From assembly GCA_942159475.1 (NCBI GenBank), contig OW804095.1:55828773-55892772 (forward strand): a stretch of 64,000 bases of DNA, in the 5' to 3' direction. This stretch comes from Sthenelais limicola. Its lineage: Eukaryota; Annelida; Polychaeta; Phyllodocida; Sigalionidae. The position numbers and the translations under genes are program-made. The first letter of the stretch is position 1; every line of letters starts with the position of its first letter. This document shows positions 10,472 to 21,527 of the stretch, one piece after another. Below the pieces are notes generated by a model. The model searched no databases, was not told the origin of the DNA, and saw only the letters and a program-made list of their open reading frames with translations.

Positions 10472-10780
10472 TTTTCTGACTTTACGATTGACTATTTTGA
10501 ATTAACAATTGACTATTTCAACTTTATGATAAACTTTTCTGACTTTATGATTGACTCTTTTGACTTTATGATTGACTCTATGATTGACTATTTTGACATT
10601 AAGATTGATTATTTTGACTTTACGATTGACATTTCTGACTTAACGATTGACTATTTCGACTTAACAATTGACTAGTTCAACTTTACGATAGACTTTTCTG
10701 ACTTTACAAGAGAATATTCTGACTACGATTGACTATTTTTTACTTTACGATCGACTATTTTGACTTAACGATCGAAATCA
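10472..10780 (+). repeat. 21-bp tandem array, second block
   Basis: About 14 copies of the same 21-bp unit. Because 21 is a multiple of three, one frame stays open and gives an imperfect 7-residue repeat (DYFDFTI type) over about 65 residues. This is a by-product of the period, with no sign of a real gene. Confidence 0.85.
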
Positions 10781-11575
10781 GAAATAGTATTGGTATGATA
10801 TTGGCTCAATATCAGAAACTGATATCAGAATTAGCATTGGTATGATATTGGCTCAATATCAGAAACTGATATCAGAAATAGCATTGGTACGATATCGGCT
10901 CAATATCAGAAACTGATATCAGAAATAGTATCGGTACGATATCGGCTCAATATCAGAAACTGATATCAGAAATAGTATTGTTACGATATCGGCTCAATAT
11001 CAGAAACTGATATCAGAAATAGTATTGTTACGATATCGGCTCAATATCAGATCTGATATCAGAAATAGTATTGTTACGATATCGGCTCAATATCAGAAAC
11101 TGATATCAGAAATAGTATTGTTACGATATCGGCTCAATATCAGATCTGATATCAGAAATAGTATTGGTATGATATCGGCTCAATATCAGAAACTGATATC
11201 AGAAATAGTATCGGTACGATATCGGCTCAATATCAGAAACTGATATCAGAAATAGTATTGTTACGATATCGGCTCAATATCAGAAACTGATATCAGAAAT
11301 AGTATTGTTACGATATCGGCTCAATATCAGATCTGATATCAGAAATAGTATTGTTACGATATCGGCTCAATATCAGAAACTGATATCAGAAATAGTATTG
11401 GTATGATATCGGCTCAATATCAGAAGCTGATATCAGAAATAGTATCGGTACGATATCGGCTCAATATCAGAAACTGATATCAGAAATAGTATCGGTACGA
11501 TATCGGCTCAATATCAGAAACTGATATCAGAAATAGTATCGGTGTGATATCGGCTCAATATCAGAAACTGATATA
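10781..11575 (+). repeat. 47-bp palindrome-rich tandem array, 17 units
   Basis: Seventeen copies counted by GGCTCAATATCAG, from about 10802 to 11552, giving a mean period near 46.9 bp. Each unit carries CTGATATCAG (a 10-bp palindrome) plus CGATATCG-like words, so single strands could fold into serial hairpins. Two unit types alternate, AGAAACTGATATC and the 1-bp-shorter AGATCTGATATC. Similarity between units is very high, suggesting recent homogenisation. Confidence 0.9.
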
Positions 11576-11785
11576 GGGCCATTCGACAATTCGGGTTCTG
11601 ATGTTGAGCCGACAAACTTTTGTAATAGCATTTTCCTGATTTTCTTCAAAGGAGAGGATGAATTGTTGTATGTGGGATTGTTTGATTTAGTAATTGAAAT
11701 CCATGGTCCAAGAAACCAAGACTGAAGACATTAAGTTAGAGTTGCGATTTTATTTACACAAATAAATTCTATGAATTAGGTACAA

Positions 11786-12127
11786 TATTTTGACTTTACG
11801 ATCAACTATTATAACTATACGATCAACTTTTGTGACTTCATGATTGACTATTTTTTATTTTATGATCGACTATTTTGACTTAACAATCGAAATCAGAAAT
11901 AGTATTGGTATGATATCGGGCTCAATATCAGATCTGATATCAGAAATGATATTGTCTGATATCGGCTCAATATCAGAAACTGATATCAGAAATAGTATCG
12001 GTATGATATCGGCTCAATATCAGAAACTGATATCAGAAATAGTATCTGTATGATATCGGCTCAATATCAGAAACTGATATCAGAAATAGTATCAGTATGA
12101 TATCGGCTCAATATCAGATCTGATATA
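11786..12127 (+). repeat. Third 21-bp array fused to a five-unit 47-bp array
   Basis: About five diverged 21-bp units (11786-11885) are followed by five 47-bp units (11886-12127). The junction GACTTAACAATCGAAATCAG differs by one base from that at about 10776. The array ends in GATATAGGGCCGATCG; the larger array ends in GATATAGGGCCATTCG. The shared edges show this is a shorter duplicate of the preceding 21-bp/47-bp composite. Confidence 0.85.
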
Positions 12128-12146
12128 GGGCCGATCGAAAATTCAA

Positions 12147-12493
12147 AGAATTTTGGAAAATATATTTAAGGAGAGCTTGAATTAGGTACATAAGAGGACA
12201 ATCAAAGCATCCGCAAATACTTTCATTTTCATCAGAAATTGATATCAGAATGATATCCATCTGATATCAGATCTGATATGGTAAAAATTCTAAAATCTTT
12301 AAAAATTCCTATTTCAGCAAGAATTTTGGGTAATATATTTAAGGAGAGCTTGAATTAGGTACATAAGAGGACAATCAAAGCATCTGCAGATAATTTTTTT
12401 CATATCAGAAATTGATATCAGCCTGATATCAGTCTGATATCAGAATCTGATATAAAAAAAAATCGAAAATCTTTAAAAATTCCTATTTCAGCA
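12147..12493 (+). repeat. 173-bp tandem duplication with TGATATCA cores
   Basis: Copy 1 is about 12147-12319 and copy 2 about 12320-12493. Both start AGAATTTTGG, share TTAAGGAGAGCTTGAATTAG and ACATAAGAGGACAATC, contain a cluster of TGATATCAG words, and end CTATTTCAGCAA. Divergence is greatest in the TGATATCA cluster. Confidence 0.85.
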
Positions 12494-12570
12494 AACTTTG
12501 AACAGAAGAGCTTGAGACCCCCTTTTTGCATGCATATTTTTTAGTATGTAATAATTTCTTGCTCATTGGA

Positions 12571-12665
12571 ATCTGATATCAGCCTGATATCAGCCTGATA
12601 TCAGAATGACATGCCTATCTGATATCAGATCTGATATCAGATTCTGATATCAGGCTGATATCAGC
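12571..12665. repeat. Inverted TGATATCAG cluster at the end of the satellite locus
   Basis: CTGATATCAGCCTGATATCA on the left is answered by CTGATATCAGGCTGATATCA on the right, around ATGACATGCCTA. The block could form a stem, or many alternative stems, because every unit is itself self-complementary. Confidence 0.75.
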
Positions 12666-13827
12666 TTTCTTGGTGGGTATGCTACTCAGCAGCTTCAACT
12701 CTTTTCGAGTTGAACCTGTGATATTATTTCAAGGGCAACACATTTAGCAACATCACCTGTCATAGAGGGTAGAGATTCATATCAAAAAGAAAAATCCCGT
12801 GTGTGGAGGAAACCCCCTTCAAATTACTATGAGAGCTTTTTGAAGTTCCGTTCCCAGTGCTGGGCATGCAATCATACAACTATACCCACGGACATTGAGC
12901 CAAATAGCCTTATCAAAAGCGAATGAAACACACAAAACCCTATAGTTCTGGCACTGATGATTTACCTTACATCATCTCAGTACTTTTTGATCGACTGCAC
13001 AAAGGTCGGACATACCCTAATGAGATAAAAACCGTTTATAATTTGCCCAAACCGAGATGCATAAATGCAGGTATGTGGTATGCATCAATTTATGCACCTC
13101 TTCACACATATGCTTTCGGATGGATCGATTAGATCAACTTCCAATATCTCCAAACGATATCTTTCTTAGGAGAAAATATCACTCAAGCAGCCTTGGTCCG
13201 ACTATGTATTGATAGAACCGCTGCGTAAGATGGACAATTCATATGGTACTGCATATGGCAATCGCCTCTTTGCCTCTGCTAATGGGGAGTTGTAGACAAA
13301 GCACTTGGGATCCGTTCCTCCGAGAGCGACCGCCCACAGGAAACGCCGCGATGTTTCATCGAACAAAGGTGCATGGCTACCAATAACTGGATTGCTAGAG
13401 ATTTTTCATATCCTTATCACATCATGGTTTCAATACAGTGAGCTCTTTTGCGCTTTCTGAAGGTGCGTCTATCCATCCGTGGGAACGAATAATATGTCCA
13501 GGTAAATACAACACCTGAATCTGGTAGTTGAATGTGGGAAGGATGACCACAGGTGATGATTTGAAATGGGGCAATTGTTACCAGACTCGGGGTTTCAAAA
13601 TAGAAGATGAAGTTATTCCTCAATGTTTATCACGCCATTCATAAATCACACCCATACCATCATAGTAATCAGGCAAAAGATAAAGGAAACTATTACCGTA
13701 AACTCGCTAATTCATAAATAATTGAATATCCGTATATTTTCCATGTCGACCATGAATGCGCTGATATGGGACGGCACAAATCCACCATATCATATATACC
13801 AGCTTGCCATATTAGTATACTTCTTTG
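12666..13827. other. Non-coding DNA, no recognised gene
   Basis: More mixed in composition than the preceding satellite. A 41-codon stretch without stops (about 13164-13295) has no start codon and no recognised homology. No transposon ends are visible. Confidence 0.4.
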
Positions 13828-14077
13828 CAGACTAACTATTGGTAAAATACATACACTGAGCATCATGGAGATATGTTGTATCGAAGAAGAAACCGAAGCC
13901 AAAGAAGATCACCAGTCTTTCGGTAAGATGGCCGAGAAAGGATGTAGAAATCCAGACTAACTATTGGTGAAGTACATAAACTGAGCACCATGGAAATATT
14001 CCATGTTGTATCAAAGAAGAAAAGGAAGCAAATGAAGACCACCAGTTTTTCGGTAAGATGGCCGAAAAAGAATGTAG
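13828..14077 (+). repeat. 125-bp tandem duplication
   Basis: Copy 1 starts at 13828 and copy 2 at 13953, both with CAGACTAACTATTGGT. They share ACTGAGCAYCATGGARATAT, a GAAGAAR..GAAG stretch, CCAGT and TTTCGGTAAGATGGCCGA. Copies differ by scattered substitutions and a small insertion in copy 2. AAGATGGCC in each copy resembles a YY1 site. Confidence 0.85.
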
Positions 14078-15394
14078 AAATGTGATTTTACCTCCTGCTC
14101 CTAATCTGTATTTAAATGAGATTATATTTATATAAGTAATTAATGCCCAGAGAAAACTCTAGACTCTGTCAGCACAGCCACAACTGCAGTCCTGATAGTG
14201 TCCCGCCTTTGTCTGTTCCACTCTATTCCCTATGGCAAGGTCAGCAGTATCCTTTGATGTTCTTTTACTTAACCATACACTTTTCCTGACTCACTATGGT
14301 GAGACAGAGTATCAGAGACCTATGTCCATGTAGTTGCATTATATAATTATTCAAAAAACGAATAAAAGCCAAGTGCCAAACTATGCAGCATTGTTATTGG
14401 TGTTCAATAGAAAAACAATCCTATATTGCTTTAGATCAGGCATTGTGTTTAAAAATGTTCGGGTGAGACAAACAAGTTTTAAACTAGTATCTGTAACGAA
14501 ACTATATCACTAAGGCACTTCATTAATCTGGTGAGTTTATCAAGATGCATCGAGCTATGGATAATGCAAGTCTCAGTCGCTGACCTTTGTGTTTTAGCGA
14601 CTGACCCGTAGCTTTTATCTCTTCTTCTTTGTGACTATTTCAGCTTGGATAGGTTTGAAGCGTGATACGAATGGGCACCTCTGTGGGTGTGGGCGGTGAT
14701 GTCTGATAGTATGGAGTGGGGCGGGAGTATCTAGGTACAGGAGAAGAATTGAGGCTGAAATCGGATAGAGGAGTCCTTTCCAAATAACATGCAGGGACAC
14801 TCAGAACAATATGGGCGGAAAAGAGTCTATATAACATATGTGTATAAAGGGCTAGTTTTTATATATGCATTCGACTTCATTTCAGGGTATATAACAACTT
14901 CGTGTAATATTGCGGAATATGGTATAACAACGTTTTGCTTTTCCTCGTCAAATATTCTTCCTGGATATAGAGGTCCCACTTGCTATCATAGTCACACATT
15001 TGGTAAGAGCATTACCCGAATATTGAAGTAGTTGGGGAAGATCCAACCAACACAGCATAATATTCTATATTTATTTATGATAAGGGTGAGTGATGGACAT
15101 AATAGCCGTTGATCCTATGTTTAAGAACCTCAAGGATATGAGAATCAGGATGGCAAGAGAACGTCATATTTTATGCATAATTAATGTAACTACTGGACAA
15201 GGTGTTGGAGGAGCGATTGAAAATGCTGGATCCAAATACATAGGTTTCGAGGGTACTGGGTTCGAATCCTATGAGCGCCTTTGTCTATTACAATATATAT
15301 ATTCCTGCAAAAGTGCATCAAAACAATATATTATTTTATTATACGCGCATGCTATATGAGAGGTGCTATAAGTGGGGTGCTATAAAAATAGTCA
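14078..15394. other. Non-coding DNA, no recognised gene
   Basis: Short open frames (such as 14789-15031 and 15090-15359) match nothing known to me. A lone tRNA B-box word GGTTCGAATCC at 15259-15269 has no partner A-box or acceptor stem. Confidence 0.4.
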
Positions 15395-15412
15395 TATAGG
15401 ACGCGTCCTATA
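15395..15412. repeat. 18-bp perfect palindrome TATAGGACGCGTCCTATA
   Basis: TATAGGACGCGTCCTATA is its own reverse complement. The word TATAGGAC..GTCCTATA recurs in both arms of the foldback structure about 400 bp downstream, so this may be a solo or core derivative of the same element. Confidence 0.7.
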
Positions 15413-15460
15413 AAAATGTAGTTGTCTAAAAATAGCTCTGACTCAGCACTTCCGCTGTCT

Positions 15461-15489
15461 CCGCGGAGATCCCCGCGGAGATCCCCGCG
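15461..15489. repeat. CCGCGGAGATCC micro-tandem repeat
   Basis: Two and a half copies of a 12-bp unit CCGCGGAGATCC, notably G+C-rich in A+T-rich surroundings, with two CCGCGG palindromes. Confidence 0.7.
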
Positions 15490-15792
15490 ATCGGTAATCC
15501 ACCTGTGATTATAAAAATACATAATAAACACCACACCATTAAATAGAGAATTAAATTCTCTATCAAATGATGTAAGGTTTATCATTGTAGCTCAAGAAAT
15601 GGCTACGATATGAACGTTTTAGTTCAACCAAGTCAGTAAGTAAACACTGCATGATCACACAGTCCTGACAGCTCACCGTTGTAGCCTACTGACGGTGCTC
15701 TCAGCGGGGCAGCTAGGGCTCTCTGAGAGTTCTTTAATACTTTTTCAGTGATATCTGATGATGATCAAATTTTATGCACATATAATAAATAT

Positions 15793-15929
15793 AGAATGGA
15801 ACTCGCCAGCAATAATCAAAAATTTATAGGACTTGATTCGTCCACATAAGCACTCTGCCTATGGCATCGTGCTTATGTGGACGAATCTCGTCCTATAAAT
15901 TTTCGATTATTGCCGGCTCGTCCCATTCT
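15793..15929. repeat. Foldback inverted repeat, 61-bp arms
   Basis: The left arm (15793-15853) and the reverse complement of the right arm (15869-15929) agree at about 54 of 61 positions; the innermost GATTCGTCCACATAAGCAC is exact. The 15-base centre TCTGCCTATGGCATC can extend pairing through TGCC/GGCA to a 3-base loop. A+T-rich sequence outside the arms is also loosely complementary. It may be a foldback MITE or, if transcribed, a long RNA hairpin. Confidence 0.85.
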
Positions 15930-17229
15930 CTCTATATATAATATATTTGAAGACACATTGATTCGTCCGAAACACTTTGGACAGGTGCATTCAACTGCAG
16001 TTCCGAGACTAAATATGCACCATAAAAATACTCACATTAATAATATTATTATTTGCGAGGACCGGATACATCCTCTGTCAGTGCGCAAGCCACAGTTCAT
16101 TGTAACTGGCATTTATAGCAGATTCTGTATTGTAGAGCCAGGGTGGGTGCAGTCGCCGACGAGTGGCTCCCAGAAGGTCGCAACCTGTGCGTCCCGCGAG
16201 TCATACAGGCAAAAACATAATGTGTCCATGCCATGTCCTTTGGCGATTAGTCATTGCTGGTCCTCAGACCGTATCACAATACAACCCTCAGCAAACAGCA
16301 GCCCGGATCAACCTGTTTGTATTGAGATGCATGCATGCATTCTGCACCACATAAAACTGTCATTGGTGACTCTCTGTAGTTAAATGAGATTTTATTAAGT
16401 CCATACATACCTTTACCAACAAATGGGCAAACTGCATTTCTTTTAATGTTCATAATTTTACAGATCTTTACATGGGTCTATTATTACACTATGGTCCATG
16501 ACTTCAATTAATCTTGAAAAATGAATTGCAATATGTGAATTTGTTGGTATCAGAACAATCAGCTAACACCAGACATCTGCCAAAAATGAAAGTTATGTTG
16601 TCAGTGTGATCCTGTATATCAGCGTAACCAATTCACAAAGATAAGCTTGTCTGGGGATCAGCAGGATCTTTGCTTGCCGGAGATTTTAAGATGCGACAGT
16701 AGCGTCTGGAGCTCGAGACGGACGATAATCATATTTTTTGCTACTCTTGTATATTCGGCCGAGAACGGATAAACGCATTCTCTCTCAGGTATCAAACTAA
16801 TCCACTCAGTATGCTAATTCAATAAGTGTATGATAGACATATATTGACTGCAGATGGAGTGTGACAGGGAGATCACGTAGCGTATCAATACATGTATGTA
16901 CCTACTGAAGTAAAGCCCAATAATGTATTATATGTTGTATGTGTTATGTGTTGTAATACTAATATAGTTATGGCATGATCTGTGGATAGAATCCATAAGA
17001 CGGTATGGTCGGAAGTAAATAATTGGGCCGTCATAGGCTCTCCATAATTATGACCACATAGTCTTAGGTTGGATTTTGTTCCGTAGAGTTAGGTCTAGTC
17101 GACCAAATTCTGTATCAAATTATCCCCCGTGAGTCATATCTCAATGTAAATGTCTTCAATTGATTATTATAAATTCATTGTACCTTATGCATGCTTGTTT
17201 ATAACTTGAATGTCGTTTTTACAGGAGAT
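15930..17229. other. Non-coding DNA with the longest but unsupported open frame
   Basis: A plus-strand frame from 15877 to 16383 (168 codons) begins in the foldback arm with GTG, and its first ATG is near residue 47. No domain, signal peptide or family resemblance is visible, so it is not called as a gene. The rest is unremarkable. Confidence 0.4.
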
Positions 17230-17649
17230 TAATACCCCTTTCACACTACACCTCTCAAAGCACTTCGAAGCGCTTCCTCAAGGTCGGTTCTATTCACACT
17301 GCACTCTAAAGCGCTTCCAAACCGAAAATCCAAAGTGAAGTGAAGTGGTTTCTACAACCCACCTACTTGAGGTGAATTATGTAAACTGCTTCGCTTCACT
17401 TCGCTTTCTCAGTGCTAATTCTGCTAGTGTCAATGGAACCGAAGCAAAGCGAGTGTTTTCTGACGTCATCGATCTTATAAACACATAGGAAAGTGTACAG
17501 CGACCATGCCTGTAGTCTGAATAGAACCGACTTAGTGAAAGTGCTTCAAAGCGCTTTCTGAGTACAGTCTGCATGGTGTGAATTATATAAACCAGTTCGC
17601 AATGATTCGCTACGCTTCACTTCAGTTGTGTAGTGTGAAAGGGGTATTA
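17230..17649. mobile_element. 420-bp MITE with TAATACCCC terminal inverted repeats
   Basis: The left end begins TAATACCCCTTTCACACTAC and the right end is its exact reverse complement over 22 bp (17628-17649). If the outermost TA is taken as duplicated target, the insertion fits a TA-targeting family; otherwise no clean duplication is visible. The subterminal parts are built from AAGCGCTT and GAAGTGAAG/CTTCGCTTC words in both orientations, a typical MITE pattern. It contains a perfect CRE and no coding frame of note. Confidence 0.85.
17461..17468. promoter_or_regulatory. Perfect CRE palindrome inside the MITE
   Basis: TGACGTCA is the full CREB/ATF consensus palindrome. It sits near the middle of the 17230-17649 MITE, so other genomic copies of this family may carry the same site. 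Confidence 0.5.
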
Positions 17650-17967
17650 GTGTATACAAATACTAAATAATAATAAAAATATATAAAGTTATAGCAGTTA
17701 AGATTTTTAGCCATGTTTCTAGTGGCACAAAAATAAAAACCTACGAATAGTTTAACATTATGCTCCCCAGATCACCTACCTATTTGATATAGTGCTTCTG
17801 GCTTATTGTCATTTATTTTGTTTCTTCCCGATGGCTTTGTAAAGTTTCCCCGAGATAAACAATGTGTAGGCAGAGGGTATTTCTATTGGTTTAATCACAA
17901 AAATGAGGAAATATGGACTCATGGTTGGAAGGTTGTTTGTTCAAGCCTGTCCATGGATATGGAGTGT
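17650..17967. other. A+T-rich non-coding DNA
   Basis: No repeat or credible coding frame is visible between the MITE and the G-run. Confidence 0.4.
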
Positions 17968-17990
17968 GGGGGGTGGGGGGGGGGGGAGGG
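17968..17990 (+). repeat. G-quadruplex-capable G tract
   Basis: Six G, then T, twelve G, then A, then three G. Several runs of at least three G with one-base interruptions allow four stacked strands, so a stable intramolecular G-quadruplex is plausible on the plus strand. Confidence 0.8.
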
Positions 17991-20900
17991 CTTCCACACA
18001 CTTACGAGTGCAGGTGCACAATGTTACAAGGTCCAGCTGATCCTGAGAGGACCTTGGGCCACTGCCAAGAAGTGCCCCCGGTTGGTGATACAGACATGTG
18101 ATAGTGAGCTGTAAACGGGCTTTGTCATGATGTCCCAAACCAAAAGTACCTCCAGAGACATAAAAGGTTAGTACACAAAGTATAGCAAAAATACAGGGCT
18201 CTCACAAAAAGAAAGACAGGGATGTCCGAGAGGGATATGGTACTATAAATCTTAGATTACCCAATCATTTCAGTATAGTTATTATATTATTGTAGTGGCT
18301 TCACGCATTCAGTTGCTCGTGATATATTTCCTTAACCATATGGTAACTTCAGTAAAATATCAGATATTCCTTTATTGCTTCAAACATCCTAAAGCACGCT
18401 GTCAAAGAGTCAGCACATGAAATAGAACAACGTAAAGATCAGGGATGAAACACATTTTAACTTACTGGAGAAACTGTTGTAATAATGTGAGGCAATTTCT
18501 GCTATCAACAGAAAGAACATTAACCACCGATGGAGCTGCCTCTGAACATTTGGGGAAAAGAAATCGGAATAAAGGTCAATGATCAAAGTTTATTCCCTTT
18601 AGCTCCGATCTTTTGATATCAAACCAAAATGACTTAGGTCAAACCAACACTTCATTTATAACATCTCCGACACTTTTCATCGAAGGAGTTTGCCATTGGT
18701 TCGAAACAGATGTTGCTTTCAGGAGCTTTTCCCCCCCAACCGATCAATTTCCTTTGAAAAAGGTGAGTGTCCGATAGAACATTGTAGTCAATGAGACACA
18801 TTTCAAGACGAAAGTTGAGGCAACGATATAACTATTTTCCAATAGGAAACTGTCGTATTGGGTTTAAATGGGATAAAAGACAATGACAAAAATGAAATTC
18901 TGAAAGTACTTATTTCTTTGTGTCTCAAGAAACATAACCATCCCTTGGAAATGTCACCACCATGAAATCAGGCTTTCCTTGCTGAAGAACTATATATGAT
19001 GCACACGCAACAACACTGTCGACAATTATGCCAAAGGTTTACGCTCTCTGGTTCCAAGAATAGTAGCCATTTTTTATATTGACAGAAACCAAATCAATAG
19101 AAACTACAACTAGACCGAACACCTTATTTTGCTCAGGTTTATGTACCACCACCAGCATAACTTTTGCTATACACTTATCGGAGTTATAGATAGTCTAATG
19201 AAAAGTTTGCATCATAGATAACCTAAAGATGGACCGACCACAACATTCTGAGGTTTAATTAATGGAAATGTCTTTATGAATTGGAGCATATCATTAGGGT
19301 AGCTAAAATTACAACAGAAGAATAGCTCGTATATATGCCAAACGTTACTGCAAATGGTTTCCTGAATACCATAAACAATTTAATTTATTTTAGTTCACAA
19401 AACAGTTTCCGTGTAGTGGCTTTAGTAATTTATCCTAATGGGAGGAGCCTTCTGCATGTAAGGATCAACAGAAAGGTAATTAGGCTCAAACTGCGACAGG
19501 GGGAGTAATTTGTAGACATTGGAAGGTAGCACCTCCCCACACACGTGTATACGCGATAGAAACCTTACGACTGGTCACTCTGGCTTCTCTCCTCGGATAA
19601 GCTAGATGAATATTTTGATTTCCACCCACCCATTACAAATATACCGTGAATTGATAAATAGTAGTTATTCAAAAGCATTACATTCAAAGGGCAAATATAC
19701 ACCTACTTCGACTGATGAATACTACAACAAAATCATCATTACTCAACTAGTGGCAATCAATGATCCAGGAGACTAATTCTATTAATTAGATAGATGATTT
19801 TATCTCACATCAAAGGTCAATCTCAATTCAAGGATAAACATTTTAAATCTATAAATATTTTAATAATATGAAGACGTGAAGGAATAAATGAATATTGAAT
19901 AAACATAAAAGTTTTAATTATTGTGCTTAGCCTCCTTTCTAATGGTTCACAACTATCTATGACAGACCTGTGTGAAATTAAACAGGCACCATCTGACAGA
20001 GGAAGACCAATGACTACTCGGAAACATTTGGAAAGTTTAGCGCCAAATTAATGGGGAAGTAAGTCAGCCTTAAAAATGATTCCGGTTGGCTGTTATGAGA
20101 GAACATGGATTAGAAAACAAAGAATCTCATTAGTGTGACATGACATGGGGGACTTCCATATCCTACTGTCAGGAAAAGCTGAAAAGCCCCTTCATTAACT
20201 TTGAAACCACATGTTGAATGCAAATCATCATAATTCTTTTTGCATTTCATCTTTTACTCCAGGGACACGATCTTTCCATAAATGGTGTGATTCTTCGTCT
20301 CAACTGCAATGACTATGAGAGTCCCTAGATGTCCAAGGAGGGGGATACTGGTAGTTGCTGCTATCTACGCTTCAAGTACAACAGTGTGTTTCAAATGCAT
20401 GGAATAATCATTGCTATATTAATATGAAGATGCGTTTTAATTCATTATAATAAGAAGTATTTATTCAACCAGAGGTAGACAGTATTAAATCCTTCGCCCT
20501 TCATTTTCTGTTAACCTTTCTCTTCCCGCAACAAAGTCGTAATAAAAGCTTTTTTGCTTTTAACACGGCTCCTTCCCATATGGTTCTTTAATACAGGTCT
20601 AAGGTATGAAATGACACCAGTAGCAATCGTTAAGCATCTATCAATGATGCACATCACATTTACAGGAATATTTACTTTATTTGATTGCAATAGTGACATG
20701 CAGTCATATTCACACCCTTCATATTGATATACAGATGTCATAGTTGAAGCCATCCAGTAATAAGTCTACATACTAATTTGTTCAGTCACTCCACCCCGCC
20801 TCACTCTACCACAGTTGCTGCTGTCTTTCTGTATTCAGACATTACCTTTTCTGAAACTGTTCGATCTTCAAGATACACATCCTTGTACAAACAGGTCTTT

Positions 20901-21469
20901 GAGAGGTGCATGCGTTCAACAGTACTAACCATACTGACAACGCATTATCGTATGCAGTGGGTAGCCAATACTCCACGAAGTTTGTTTTAGGTGACGAACG
21001 AGAGAAATTGAGATATCTTCTGACTAGAAATGAGGTAGATAGGTCATTTTGTTTGGCCAGTGGTTATATGGTAATCGGTCGCCTTGGGTATGCTTCACAA
21101 GAGATGCTTCAGTTGGGATAGGGAGCGAGAGATGAGTTTCTGAGCCGCTCCGGGATATTGTACCAATACTGCATCAGGTTTTGTGTGTCCATGTGCAAAT
21201 CTTCACTATGGCAACCTATATAAATAGACATCTTTTCACATTAAATTCTTGTACCCGTCTTTACTCAAAATGATATGAGACGTCAGAACTGTTTGTCAGA
21301 TTTCAGTCATTTTCTTCCTCTAATATATGAGTACAATAACCTAATTATAGTATGTAAATTCTGGAACAGACTGCCGGTTGGGGAAAGATCAAAATTATGG
21401 CCAAATCAATAAAAAAAAACCATTTAAAAGGAAACAATAAATGATGGGAAGATAGTTACTGTTCCGAGC
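17991..21469. other. Repeat-poor unique DNA, no gene recognised
   Basis: About 3.5 kb with no tandem repeats or transposon ends. Blocks such as 19380-19560 hold homeodomain-like words (GTAATTAGG, GTAATTTG, TCCTAATGG) in a compact arrangement. A possible splice donor AAAAAG|GTGAGT occurs near 18763 but without coding context. A frame ending near 21411 includes FWNRLP, only faintly like a LINE C-terminus. Confidence 0.35.
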
Positions 21470-21527
21470 TCTCCCTCTCCTTCTCCCTCTCCTTCTCCCT
21501 CCCCCTTTCCCGCTCCCTCTCCCTCTA
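21470..21527. repeat. CTCCCT-rich pyrimidine tract
   Basis: About 58 bp of CTCCCTCTCCTT words, a strand-asymmetric pyrimidine low-complexity tract. It is the opposite-strand counterpart of the purine tracts elsewhere in the window. Confidence 0.8.

Larger units (their letters stand above)
9243..12665. repeat. Composite reduplicated satellite locus
   Basis: Three modules recur: a 21-bp unit close to TTTTGACTTTACGATTGACTA, a 47-bp unit containing GGCTCAATATCAG and CTGATATCAG, and a leader with GACAAACTTTTGTAAT then AGGAGAG..GAATTGTTGTATG. The leader is at about 9254-9340 and again at 11604-11672. A 21-bp array passes directly into a 47-bp array at about 10776 and again at about 11885 through nearly the same junction (GACTTAACGATCGAAATCAG). 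Variant AAGGAGAG blocks then form a 173-bp duplication. This implies block duplication of a composite unit, not independent microsatellite growth. Confidence 0.8.

Noticed and set aside
10421..12053. Repetitive open frames (DYFDFTI-like and ISEIVSVRYRLN-like)
   Set aside because: They follow from the 21-bp period and the palindromic 47-bp units; no gene signals surround them.
9482..12127. CRISPR-like reading of the repeat arrays
   Set aside because: Units are contiguous without unique spacers, and the DNA is plainly eukaryotic.
13981..13996. RE1/REST-like AGCACCATGGA
   Set aside because: Only the central half matches; the flanking RE1 positions disagree and the sister copy has lost it.
15259..15269. 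tRNA B-box GGTTCGAATCC
   Set aside because: No A-box at the right distance, a poor T-stem and no acceptor pairing.
15877..16383. 168-codon open frame, the longest in the window
   Set aside because: It starts with GTG inside a foldback arm, its first ATG is around residue 47, and its composition and motifs resemble no known protein.
21240..21411. Frame ending with FWNRLP, reminiscent of LINE ORF2 C-termini
   Set aside because: Only one short word resembles the family; no reverse-transcriptase motif lies upstream.
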